Assembly: GCA_041650595.1 (NCBI GenBank)
Contig: JBAZKW010000016.1
Location: forward strand, 1 to 39,190
DNA: 39,190 bases
DNA from: CALFCX01 sp041650595
GTDB taxonomy: Bacteria > Margulisbacteria > WOR-1 > JAKLHX01
Direction: 5' to 3'
Shown: positions 32,743 to 39,190 of the stretch, piece by piece
Layout: the number at the start of each line of letters is the position of its first letter
Position numbering within the stretch: position 1 is the stretch's first letter
The notes under the pieces: generated by a model
Seen by the model: only the letters and a program-made list of their open reading frames with translations
Told to the model about the DNA's origin: nothing
Databases searched by the model: none
Translations under genes and position numbers: made by a program

Positions 32743-33350
32743 AAAAAATCATAAAACATACACTTTTCTATAAACTTGAAGAAGCTCTGCATCTTGAGGA
32801 ATGCCCTGTCTGTTATATGACGGCGAGAAATGTCGTAAGACATATCGATTATCTTTTTTATGAAAACGTGAATGATCCCGGAGTAAACAAGGAAATAATC
32901 GCATCTCAGGGATTTTGTAAAAGGCACTCGGAAATGATATTGCAGACCAGACAATCGTCCGGGATAGCGATCATTTATAAGCGGATAATAGATGGCCTGA
33001 TAAAAACAAATTATGGCGACAGCCAAGGCGGTTGTCCGATCTGTGAGAATGAAAAAAGAGCCTATGATAGATACTGCGAGACCTTTGTTAATCATTGGCA
33101 TGAGGGGATCAGCAAAGCATATGATGGACCGTCTGTATTATGCATGACGCATTTCCGCCAAATTACGAAACTGATGAAAAGCAAAGAATGCAGAGAAATG
33201 CTGCAAAATATGCAGACAAAAAAGCTTGAAGAGCTGTCAGCGGAGCTGGAGGAATACAGCCGCAAGTTTGATTACCGGTTTGCCAGCGAACAAGAGGGGC
33301 ATGAAAAAGGCTCCTGGTCGAGAGCCGTTAAGTTGAATGAAATTATTTAA
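32739..33350 (+). CDS. DUF6062-like Cys/His-rich protein
   Basis: The 203-aa protein resembles the DUF6062 family of unknown function. Two similar units carry metal-type motifs: EECPVCYM with FCKRHSEM, and GCPICENE with LCMTHFRQ. Each is a CxxC followed by Cx2-3H. A helical, charged C-terminus follows (KLEELSAELEEYSRKF). The start overlaps the stub gene, so the riboswitch-like leader probably controls it too. Promoter H for the enolase-like gene lies across its 3' end. Confidence 0.75.
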   Translation: MKKIIKHTLFYKLEEALHLEECPVCYMTARNVVRHIDYLFYENVNDPGVNKEIIASQGFCKRHSEMILQTRQSSGIAIIYKRIIDGLIKTNYGDSQGGCPICENEKRAYDRYCETFVNHWHEGISKAYDGPSVLCMTHFRQITKLMKSKECREMLQNMQTKKLEELSAELEEYSRKFDYRFASEQEGHEKGSWSRAVKLNEII

Positions 33351-33364
33351 AATTCCGTTCGATA
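33338..33364 (+). promoter_or_regulatory. sigma-28-like promoter, copy H
   Basis: Plus-strand TGAAAT-N16-CGATA ends 49 bp before the ATG at 33414. It starts inside the end of the DUF6062 gene. Confidence 0.65.
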
Positions 33365-33413
33365 CAGAAATAGGTTTGGCTGATTATAAAATAAAAGCAG
33401 AAGGAGAAATCAC

Positions 33414-34853
33414 ATGAGTCTTGGCAGAGTTTACAACGCTGATCCGCTGGTTGGCATGAAAGGTCTTGTTTCAGGGCAGGCGAGTATCCGCAACGGCGCG
33501 AGGCTGGTATGCAGCCAATACACTGGAACAAAGGTGCTTCCGTTCCGGACGTTCGGCGTGACAGCAAGACTCGAAAAAGATGGAATGGTCTATATGGGTA
33601 CTGGAGTAGCTCCCATGGCGACTTCGGGCGGCGTCAGAGAACCGGAAGCGGTCAAGGATTTTGGTCTCGCAAAATCACACCTTGCCAGGCTTGAAGAAAG
33701 ATTGAACAGAGGGGACAAAAATCTATTAAATCCTTTTGATGTCGAGGACGCTGTCATGGAAGTGGACGCAGTTCTTGCTAAAGAAAGAGGATTGAAAGCG
33801 GCCCGTCCGACAAGCGGTATCGGTTCTGAAGTAGCGATAGCTTCAACAATAGCTCTCTTGGACGCGCAAGCGGCTTATTACGGGATACCGACCGCTCTTG
33901 CAATGCGGGCTGTTTTATTGAATTTGCAGGGGAAGAAAATGGATACGGATGGTTTGATAGCTCCTCTCCCGAAATTCAATATCCTGAATTTTGGAGTGCA
34001 TTCGGGAACAAAAAGACCGGACGGCTTACCGTATATCTGGATACAGGAGACGAAAGTCGCGCCGATAGGGGCAAAAAACTTTGAAGAAGCTGTTTATATG
34101 GGAACGCAAGTTCTCGAAAAATTGATCAAAATTGTCGGGGTGGACAATATAGGTTTTGAGGCGGGAATTTCCCCGGCATTTACTTCACCCGAACAGGTAT
34201 ATGAATTTACTGCAAAAGCGATTGACCAGGCAGGCTTATCCGGCAAGGTCGTGATAGCGGCAGACGGAGCAGTTTCGGAATTTTCCGATCCGGTCCAGCC
34301 GGGATCGGATAAATTTGAGTACAGATTGTATCCCGGTGAAAAGGCGCTTGATGCCGAAGGCATGATCAAGTTCTGGGAACAAATGGTGCAAAGATATCCT
34401 ATCATTTCGATAGAAGACGGAATGAATTCGGAAGATACTGTCGGATGGAAGATGCTGATGAAGTCGCTGGGAGGGAAAAGAGAGATACAGGGAGATGACA
34501 TATTCGTAACCGATCCGGACGAAATAAGGCGGCTTGCCGGATGCGCGAACTCTGTTTTGATAAAGCCGAACCAGGCGGGAACTATTGTAAGGACTTTAAA
34601 AGCAATAGCTGTCGCCCGGGAACTCGGATATACGATCTCTCCTTCACATCGTTCAGGAAAGGTCCCGGGCGGATACGGCATGATCCCCGAACTCTGTATC
34701 GGTACGCAGGCGGAATGGCTCAAGCCGGGCGCTCCGAGAAGAGAAAGAGCCGGATTTGACAATAATGTGATGACTATTATTGATGAGTTGAAAATGCTGG
34801 GAATAAATATCGGATATGCCGGCAAACAAGTAGCGGAAAGATTCCATATATAA
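33414..34853 (+). CDS. divergent enolase paralogue
   Basis: The 479-aa protein belongs to the enolase superfamily. Its C-terminal barrel has the enolase-type metal Asp/Glu sites in AADGAVSEF, ISIEDGMNSEDTVGW and GDDIFVTDPDEI, the catalytic-type Lys in SVLIKPNQAGTI and SHRSG in SPSHRSGKVPGG. The N-terminal half is unlike normal enolase. It lacks the ARxxxDSRGNPTVE start and has MATSGGVREPEA near the usual SGASTG loop. It is longer than the normal 420-430 aa. It may keep 2-phosphoglycerate activity or act on another substrate. Shine-Dalgarno AAGGAGA. It is the only member of the sigma-28-like set with a central-metabolism homologue. Confidence 0.8.
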   Translation: MSLGRVYNADPLVGMKGLVSGQASIRNGARLVCSQYTGTKVLPFRTFGVTARLEKDGMVYMGTGVAPMATSGGVREPEAVKDFGLAKSHLARLEERLNRGDKNLLNPFDVEDAVMEVDAVLAKERGLKAARPTSGIGSEVAIASTIALLDAQAAYYGIPTALAMRAVLLNLQGKKMDTDGLIAPLPKFNILNFGVHSGTKRPDGLPYIWIQETKVAPIGAKNFEEAVYMGTQVLEKLIKIVGVDNIGFEAGISPAFTSPEQVYEFTAKAIDQAGLSGKVVIAADGAVSEFSDPVQPGSDKFEYRLYPGEKALDAEGMIKFWEQMVQRYPIISIEDGMNSEDTVGWKMLMKSLGGKREIQGDDIFVTDPDEIRRLAGCANSVLIKPNQAGTIVRTLKAIAVARELGYTISPSHRSGKVPGGYGMIPELCIGTQAEWLKPGAPRRERAGFDNNVMTIIDELKMLGINIGYAGKQVAERFHI

Positions 34854-34865
34854 GATTAAGACGCT

Positions 34866-36056
34866 TTGAAGAAAGGCTTAATATTGAAAAAAAATAACAT
34901 TCCAAAAAATGTTGTCTGGCTGGGTCTTGTCAGCTTCTTTAACGATGTTGCATCCGAGATGATCTATCCTCTAGTCCCGATCTTTCTTACAAGCGTTTTG
35001 GGCGCACCGGTGGCCGTTGTCGGCTTGATCGAAGGCATAGCCGAATCGACTGCCAGCGTGTTAAAAATTGTTTCCGGCTGGCTTTCGGATAAATTGGCTG
35101 TAAGAAAACCATTTACCGTTGCAGGCTATTCACTTTCGGGCATTTCTAAGATATTTCTAAGCATAGCTTATAGCTGGCCGTTTGTTTTGTTCGCCCGATT
35201 CCTTGATCGTTTCGGAAAAGGAGTGCGAACCAGTGCCCGGGACGCGCTAATTGCCGAAAGCTCGGATATTTCTATCAGGGGGAGATCATTCGGCTTTCAC
35301 CGGGCACTTGATACTGCAGGGGCGGTGGCCGGACCGCTTCTGGCTCTTATAGCAATTCAGTTCCTGAATAATAACTTGCGGCTAATATTTTTTCTTTCCT
35401 TTATTCCCGCTTTTATCGGTATTCTTCTGCTCATTCTTTTTGTAAAGGAAAAAAATAAAGATATGAATTCTTCAGCTGTCTTTCATTTTAAGTGGCGCGA
35501 TATCGATCCTTCTTTCAAAATATTCCTGTTTATCAGCTTTGTTTTTGCTCTCGGCAATAGTTCGGACGTTTTTTTGATCTTGAGGGCAAAGAGTTTGGGC
35601 TTGTCATTAACTTTGGTAATATTGGCATATGTCCTTTTCAACCTTACATACGCCATATTTTCAACGCCTGCCGGCATCATTTCCGACAAAATCGGGTGCA
35701 GAAAAGTTCTTTTAAGCGGATTCGTTCTTTTTGCCGGTGTTTATCTTTTCTTTGGCCTCGCGACTTCTTCATTATTCCTCTGGTTCCTTTTTCCGTTTTA
35801 CGGGATATACATGGCACTTACCGAAGGAATTGGCAAGGCATACATTTCTAATCTAGTCCCAAATGAAAAGACGGGCACGGCTTTTGGTATTTATCAGACA
35901 TCTATCGGCCTGTGCACTTTTTTTGCCTCTCTTATCGCGGGACTTCTTTGGACTTATGTCGGAATCAGCGCCCCGTTTATTTTCGGAAGTCTGACCGCGG
36001 CGACATCTGCCGTTTTGTTTGTGGCATTTGGGAATACCGTAAAGTCTGCTGAATAG
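34866..36056 (+). CDS. MFS transporter
   Basis: This 396-aa integral membrane protein has about 12 helices. The motif-A-like loop RFLDRFGKGVRTSARDALIA lies between helices 3 and 5, with a second SDKIGCRKVLLSGF after helix 8. Substrate unknown. The start is not ATG. TTG at 34866 opens the frame, but TTG at 34884 follows GAAAGG by 7 nt and may be the true start. It follows the enolase-like gene by 12 bp and could be transcribed from promoter H. Confidence 0.85.
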   Translation: MKKGLILKKNNIPKNVVWLGLVSFFNDVASEMIYPLVPIFLTSVLGAPVAVVGLIEGIAESTASVLKIVSGWLSDKLAVRKPFTVAGYSLSGISKIFLSIAYSWPFVLFARFLDRFGKGVRTSARDALIAESSDISIRGRSFGFHRALDTAGAVAGPLLALIAIQFLNNNLRLIFFLSFIPAFIGILLLILFVKEKNKDMNSSAVFHFKWRDIDPSFKIFLFISFVFALGNSSDVFLILRAKSLGLSLTLVILAYVLFNLTYAIFSTPAGIISDKIGCRKVLLSGFVLFAGVYLFFGLATSSLFLWFLFPFYGIYMALTEGIGKAYISNLVPNEKTGTAFGIYQTSIGLCTFFASLIAGLLWTYVGISAPFIFGSLTAATSAVLFVAFGNTVKSAE

Positions 36057-36065
36057 TGAGATAAT
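36057..36065 (+). promoter_or_regulatory. extended -10 box of crcB
   Basis: TGAGATAAT ends 6 nt before the ATG at 36072, again predicting a leaderless mRNA. No fluoride riboswitch fits in the 15-bp gap. Confidence 0.5.
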
Positions 36066-36071
36066 ATCTAT

Positions 36072-36479
36072 ATGAGGTATCTTAGTTTCGCTCAAAAAGC
36101 GTTTTGGTTGTTTGCAGGAGGCGGGATCGGGACATTATTGCGTTATTTTGTTTCTTCATCATCCAACAGATATTTTAATTCGGGATTTCCCGTCGGTACA
36201 ACTATCATAAACCTCAGCGGTTCTCTTTTGATAGGCTTTTTATGGTCTTCAATGGAGCTTGTTAATATGTCCCCGAACTTAAGAGCGTTCGTTTTTATCG
36301 GTTTTCTCGGCGGCTACACCACTTTCTCGACTTTTATGCTGGAAAATCTTAACCTGATGAGAAATGACGAAATAAAAGGCATGCTTGCCAATATTTTGAT
36401 AAGCAATATATTCGGTGTCATAATGGTCATATCCGGTTTTGTTCTTGGCCGGTATTGTATAAATCTGATAAGGGGGTAA
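36072..36479 (+). CDS. crcB: fluoride channel CrcB/FluC
   Basis: The 135-aa protein with four membrane helices exports fluoride as a dual-topology dimer. It shows GGGIGTLLRYFVSSSSNRYF, FPVGTTIINLSGSLLIGFLW and the pore motif GFLGGYTTFSTFMLEN. It partners the following DUF190 gene, a pairing widely seen in bacteria. The start is ATG, with no Shine-Dalgarno. Confidence 0.93.
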   Translation: MRYLSFAQKAFWLFAGGGIGTLLRYFVSSSSNRYFNSGFPVGTTIINLSGSLLIGFLWSSMELVNMSPNLRAFVFIGFLGGYTTFSTFMLENLNLMRNDEIKGMLANILISNIFGVIMVISGFVLGRYCINLIRG

Positions 36480-36484
36480 AAACA

Positions 36485-36817
36485 ATGAAACTTCCGCAGG
36501 ATTGTGTTTTGCTCAGGATTTTTTTCGGGGAAAGCGATTCTATTCACGGCAAGCCTTTATATGAACAGATCGTGTTCAAGGCAAGAGAGCTTCACCTCGC
36601 GGGAGCCACAGTCATACGGGGCATTATGGGCTTTGGCGCGGACAGCAGAATGCATTCCGTAAAACTTTTAGAATTATCCGAAGACCTTCCGGTGATCGTT
36701 GAAATAGTAGATATCGAAGAAAATATAAATAAACTGCTGCCTTTTATAGATGAGTCAATAAAAGAAGGGCTCGTTACCATGGAAAAGGTAAAGGTCTTGA
36801 AGTATATTCACAGTTGA
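36485..36817 (+). CDS. DUF190 family protein
   Basis: The 110-aa protein has the DUF190 pattern: VLLRIFFGESDSIHGKPLYE, AGATVIRGIMGFGADS and DLPVIVEIVDIEENI. The family has a ferredoxin-like fold and often accompanies crcB; its role in fluoride handling is unproven. The ATG at 36485 is chosen because upstream starts overlap crcB and would have no ribosome site. AAGGGGG lies about 8 nt before it. Confidence 0.9.
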   Translation: MKLPQDCVLLRIFFGESDSIHGKPLYEQIVFKARELHLAGATVIRGIMGFGADSRMHSVKLLELSEDLPVIVEIVDIEENINKLLPFIDESIKEGLVTMEKVKVLKYIHS

Positions 36818-36838
36818 AGATTTTTTGAGGATATGTTT

Positions 36839-37084
36839 TTATATAAACCTGCTAATGATAAATCCAATCATCACTGACATGGCCGCAAATAAGATAAATG
36901 TAAATAACGCATCTTGAAGTGCCAGCATTAAGGGCTTTTTCCATCCTGTGAAATGATGCTCGTATTCCTTATAAGCTATTATAAAAGCCGCAAGCGCAGC
37001 GATTGGGCTGAAAAACAGGCCAATAAACAAAATGAGAATAAATATATTCACAATTCCCCCTATGTTGGCACTATATTTTACCAT
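36839..37084 (-). CDS. small membrane protein
   Basis: The 81-aa protein has two clear hydrophobic segments (IFILILFIGLFFSPIAALAA and LFTFILFAAMSVMIGFIIS) separated by a basic loop (YKEYEHHFTGWKKP). No family is recognised. It is convergent with DUF190. Promoter and ribosome site are weak. Confidence 0.55.
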   Translation of the reverse strand: MVKYSANIGGIVNIFILILFIGLFFSPIAALAAFIIAYKEYEHHFTGWKKPLMLALQDALFTFILFAAMSVMIGFIISRFI

Positions 37085-37246
37085 TGATTAGCGAATTACT
37101 TCTTCGCCGGGAGGTGTGAGGGATGTCCCGCTGCGCGGGGTAAACTTCGAGGGCTGGCAGGCGGTTTTCGCGGAGGGGTGTGGGGAGGAGCGAAAACCGC
37201 CCTCATAATATAGGAAGATTTACAGCCTTCCGAGATCTTTCTTCTT

Positions 37247-37308
37247 GCAGCCGTGAATAGTGTTAGGTATAATCAGAGTAATGGTAGCGGGATGATTCGC
37301 TCGCACCA
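37247..37308 (+). repeat. 62-bp repeat, inverted relative to 32353-32413
   Basis: GCAGCCGTGAATAGTGTTAG ... TCGCTCGCACCA matches the other copy with a few differences. A TATAAT is inside (37269). The match ends at CACCA in both copies. Confidence 0.8.
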
Positions 37309-37335
37309 CCAGTTTTTCGCAAGGCGAAAAACTGG
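37309..37335. repeat. perfect 12-bp hairpin
   Basis: CCAGTTTTTCGC-AAG-GCGAAAAACTGG starts directly at the end of the 62-bp repeat. No T-run follows, so it is not a standard terminator. Confidence 0.6.
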
Positions 37336-37358
37336 AATTACAAACAAAAAAATTTCAA

Positions 37359-37640
37359 ATGACAAATTCGGGCGGCCCTTCGACTCTCTTGCTGCGCTCG
37401 CTCAGGGCAAGTTGGCCCTCGTCCTTTCCGGCGGTTTTGTCAATGGGACTCGCAGACCGCAGTGGGTGTCACTATCTTTATTTTCAGAAGTGGAAAATCC
37501 AGTTATTTTTCTGGCTAACGAGTGGAGGATTTATTATTTGGTGGGTCGTTGACCTTTTCCGGATACCGGGTTTGATTAAGGATTATAATAAGGATGTTGC
37601 TGTTGATGTCCTTAGAAATCTAAAGGCAGTAAGTAGTTAA
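37359..37640 (+). pseudogene. remnant of a TM2-domain protein
   Basis: The frame contains GCHYLYFQKWKIQLFFWLTS followed by GGFIIWWVVDLFRIPGLI. This matches the TM2 domain pattern (GxHxFYxGK ... TxGGxxIWWxxDL) with several key positions changed. The N-terminal part is repeat-like (TLLLRSLRASWPSS) and unlike TM2 proteins, and no ribosome site is seen. It is probably a decayed gene. Confidence 0.5.
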
Positions 37641-37807
37641 GGGTATTATCATGGGCTGACGTTCCTCCAATAAACCATGCCACTTGACTCAAAAGCTTCA
37701 CCACTTCCTCGTTGTGCTAATTACCCCCTACGACCACAGCAGTCGCTGTTAAGACCTTATACCAATTGTCTTTCCACCAGTCAAGAGACTTGCCGATATG
37801 GCGGCGG

Positions 37808-37816
37808 TGATATAAT
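37808..37816 (+). promoter_or_regulatory. extended -10 box of the SWIM gene
   Basis: TGATATAAT lies 30 nt before the ATG at 37847. Here there is room for a leader and a Shine-Dalgarno (TAAGGAA). Confidence 0.55.
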
Positions 37817-37846
37817 TATTTCGCGACTAATTAAGGAATCATTTAT

Positions 37847-38554
37847 ATGATGGAGAAAATAATGCATCTGCCGGATTTTACGCTTGGAAAGATAAGATTT
37901 GCGACGGCCAAGTCGACGTTTGAAAAAGCCGCGGAAATTTACAAAAAGGGGAAAGTCACGCAGGTTGAAGAAGGAATACGAAGTTACTGCGCAGTTGTTC
38001 TCGGCACAAAATCATATGACGTGTTTGTCGAAGCGCGCAATTTTACTTTCGCCGGCTGTACATGCTACCTCGGGCAAAAAGACGTGCTGTGCAAGCACGC
38101 GGTAGCGCTTGCGATATGCGCCGCGCTCGGAGGCGGGCCGCTGCCGGAAGAAGAAATGAAGCACATAAACGCCCCGTCATGCAGCGGAACACAGCTTTGT
38201 CCTTCTTCCGAAGAACTTGCCGGTTTCAAGAAAAACATCACCGATGCGATGCGTTATATTAAACCCTACAGAGGGCCGAGCCGGACATGGTTCGCGTATC
38301 AGGGTTCTCTTAGGGAAGGATGCAACAGGCTGTCTACAATAATTGCTGGCTTGCCGGTCCATCAGAAGACGGCGGAACTGCTGGCGAACATTATCACGCG
38401 GTTGCATAGAAAGCTTACGGTCGGCGGGGTCGACGATTCCGACGGCAGAGTCGGCGAATTTATCGGAAAAACGACGGATGTTCTTGCGGAATATGCGAGG
38501 CAAAATCCTTCCTGCGGAAAGGCGCTGGAAAAAGTTGAAAAATTGCAGTTTTAA
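37847..38554 (+). CDS. SWIM zinc-finger protein
   Basis: The 235-aa protein has a SWIM motif (CTCYLGQKDVLCKHAVALAI: CxC, then CxH) near residues 72-91. It is preceded by a basic N-terminus with a YKKGKVTQVEEG stretch. SWIM domains bind zinc and often help protein or DNA interactions; in bacteria they accompany SWI2/SNF2 helicases or recombination proteins. None is in the window. The C-terminal half is helical and unassigned. Two adjacent ATGs (37847, 37850) are possible starts. Confidence 0.75.
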   Translation: MMEKIMHLPDFTLGKIRFATAKSTFEKAAEIYKKGKVTQVEEGIRSYCAVVLGTKSYDVFVEARNFTFAGCTCYLGQKDVLCKHAVALAICAALGGGPLPEEEMKHINAPSCSGTQLCPSSEELAGFKKNITDAMRYIKPYRGPSRTWFAYQGSLREGCNRLSTIIAGLPVHQKTAELLANIITRLHRKLTVGGVDDSDGRVGEFIGKTTDVLAEYARQNPSCGKALEKVEKLQF

Positions 38555-38642
38555 TGTTTTGGCGGGAAAATTGCTGTAAATAGAGATGAAACGCTGAACC
38601 TGCTTGTTGGCAGGCAGGGAACTGAAGGAGAAGACGATAGAA

Positions 38643-38882
38643 GTGCCGAGAAATACTACAGGTATTATAACCGTATTGGATTCGAACACGATAAAACAGA
38701 TTTTTGTCGCATATCCAGATTGCCTTGACTTAAGAGAGCGTCAGATCATTAAAATGCGGCATATAAATGACGGTCCCAGAAAGACGCTGCAATATATCGG
38801 CGCTGTGTTCGGGGTTTGCAGGGAGAGAGTAAGGCAGATAGAGAGGAAAGCGATGAGGAAGTTGAGGTGCAGGTTGAGATAG
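38643..38882 (+). CDS. sigma factor region-4-only protein
   Basis: The 79-aa protein consists of a sigma-70 region 4 (CLDLRERQIIKMRH ... YIGAVFGVCRERVRQIERKA), with the -35-recognition helix-turn-helix of group-1 type sigmas. No region 2 or 3 is upstream. GTG at 38643 is the favoured start, but the nearest ribosome site (AGGAG) is 12 nt away. A TTG at 38604 is the alternative. It could regulate transcription without being a full sigma, or be a broken gene. Confidence 0.6.
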   Translation: MPRNTTGIITVLDSNTIKQIFVAYPDCLDLRERQIIKMRHINDGPRKTLQYIGAVFGVCRERVRQIERKAMRKLRCRLR

Positions 38883-38907
38883 AAGAATACTGGCAGAAAG
38901 TTGTAAC

Positions 38908-39190
38908 ATGCAAAAGCGCAAAATATTCATAAGCAGTGTCCAAAAAGAATTCAAAGAAGAACGAGCCGCTTTGAGGGATTTTATTACAAGCGAGCCTCTT
39001 TTCTGGGCGCACTATATCGAACGCGCGGGAACGGGAACGCTCGATATGATCTCTTTATGCCGTAAAGCGGGTATCCCGGAGCCGAAATTTGAACAGCGCG
39101 ACGGACAATTTGTTTTAATCATTAGGCGGCCCAAAATGGCAGGACGGCCTGTGTACAGTACTAGTACAGTACAAGTCGATGGAAAACCGG
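38908..39190 (+). pseudogene. internally deleted DUF4062/RecG-like gene (runs off the window)
   Basis: The frame is open to the window edge (94 codons). Residues 1-32 (KRKIFISSVQKEFKEERAAL) match the N-terminus of DUF4062/Schlafen-type AlbA proteins. They pass directly into YIERAGTGTLDMISLCRKAG and GIPEPKFEQRDGQFVLIIRR, which belong near the C-terminus of the RecG-like ATPase members. The central part is therefore missing with the frame kept. It is either a deletion derivative or a rare minimal form. Confidence 0.65.

Larger units (their letters stand above)
37085..37846. other. decayed intergenic region
   Basis: No intact gene is seen. The region holds a GC hairpin (CCCGCTGCGCGGGG), the 62-bp repeat at 37247-37308, a perfect hairpin at 37309-37335, a TM2-domain remnant (37359-37640) and the promoter of the SWIM gene. 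Confidence 0.6.

Noticed and set aside
36056..36071. Fluoride riboswitch before crcB
   Set aside because: The gap is 15 bp and is filled by a -10 box.
39009..39017. TATCGAACGC near 39010 as another regulon promoter
   Set aside because: The TGAAAT box is missing at the 16-bp distance and the site is inside a reading frame.
1..39190. CRISPR array
   Set aside because: No regularly spaced direct repeats with unique spacers were seen anywhere in the window.

Overview
The window looks like chromosomal DNA from an uncultured, probably anaerobic bacterium of moderate GC content. The mix of features would fit a candidate-phylum lineage, perhaps Saganbacteria/WOR-1-like. That placement is a guess from gene style: a short ThiC, a FlgD-tailed surface protein, many dispersed intergenic hairpins and near-leaderless housekeeping promoters. 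The standard code with TGA as stop fits the genes that end in TGA.

Layout. 1-1360: gene tail and an IS481-like insertion sequence. 1375-2702: pseudouridine synthase and a secreted C39-like protein. 2707-10088: accessory block with a sugar-isomerase-like TIM barrel, a ROK-type kinase broken by an in-frame TGA, a LmbE-type deacetylase, a four-repeat orphan protein, a mutarotase-like protein and another orphan. 10343-13408: tRNA-Glu, a solute-binding lipoprotein, a TIGR00725-type SLOG protein and thiC. 13430-13800: dispersed intergenic repeats. 13854-21361: exopolysaccharide genes (glycosyltransferase, initiating sugar transferase, Wzz/kinase fusion, oxidoreductase), then a large surface protein on the opposite strand. 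21429-29539: TrmH-like methyltransferase, two orphan genes, then pheS, pheT and mutS. 29604-32355: tRNA-Ile next to a serine-recombinase element bounded by inverted repeats of about 217 bp. 32493-37084: a structured RNA leader with a stub of an antiporter, a DUF6062 protein, a divergent enolase, an MFS transporter, crcB/fluC and DUF190. 37085-39190: decayed DNA, a SWIM zinc-finger protein, a sigma region-4-only protein and an internally deleted DUF4062/RecG-like gene.

Main discovery. Nine sites have the form TGAAAT-N16-CGATA, all with exactly 16 bp between the two boxes. They lie upstream of the accessory genes at 4901(-), 6312(-), 7664(-, two copies), 7940(+), 10088(-), 22834(-), 23002(+) and 33414(+). 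They resemble sigma-28 (FliA/WhiG-type) promoters. Chance expectation for these 11 fixed bases on both strands is about 0.02. Most of these genes also have good Shine-Dalgarno sites. The housekeeping genes instead have extended -10 boxes only 6-14 nt from the start codon and no Shine-Dalgarno. The window therefore shows two expression classes, one of which looks like an undescribed alternative-sigma regulon. It combines carbohydrate-enzyme-like proteins (ROK, LmbE, TIM barrel, mutarotase, enolase paralogue) with orphan or repeat-bearing proteins. Other notable items are the riboswitch-like leader at 32539-32619 and the tRNA-Ile serine-recombinase element carrying a SLOG protein.
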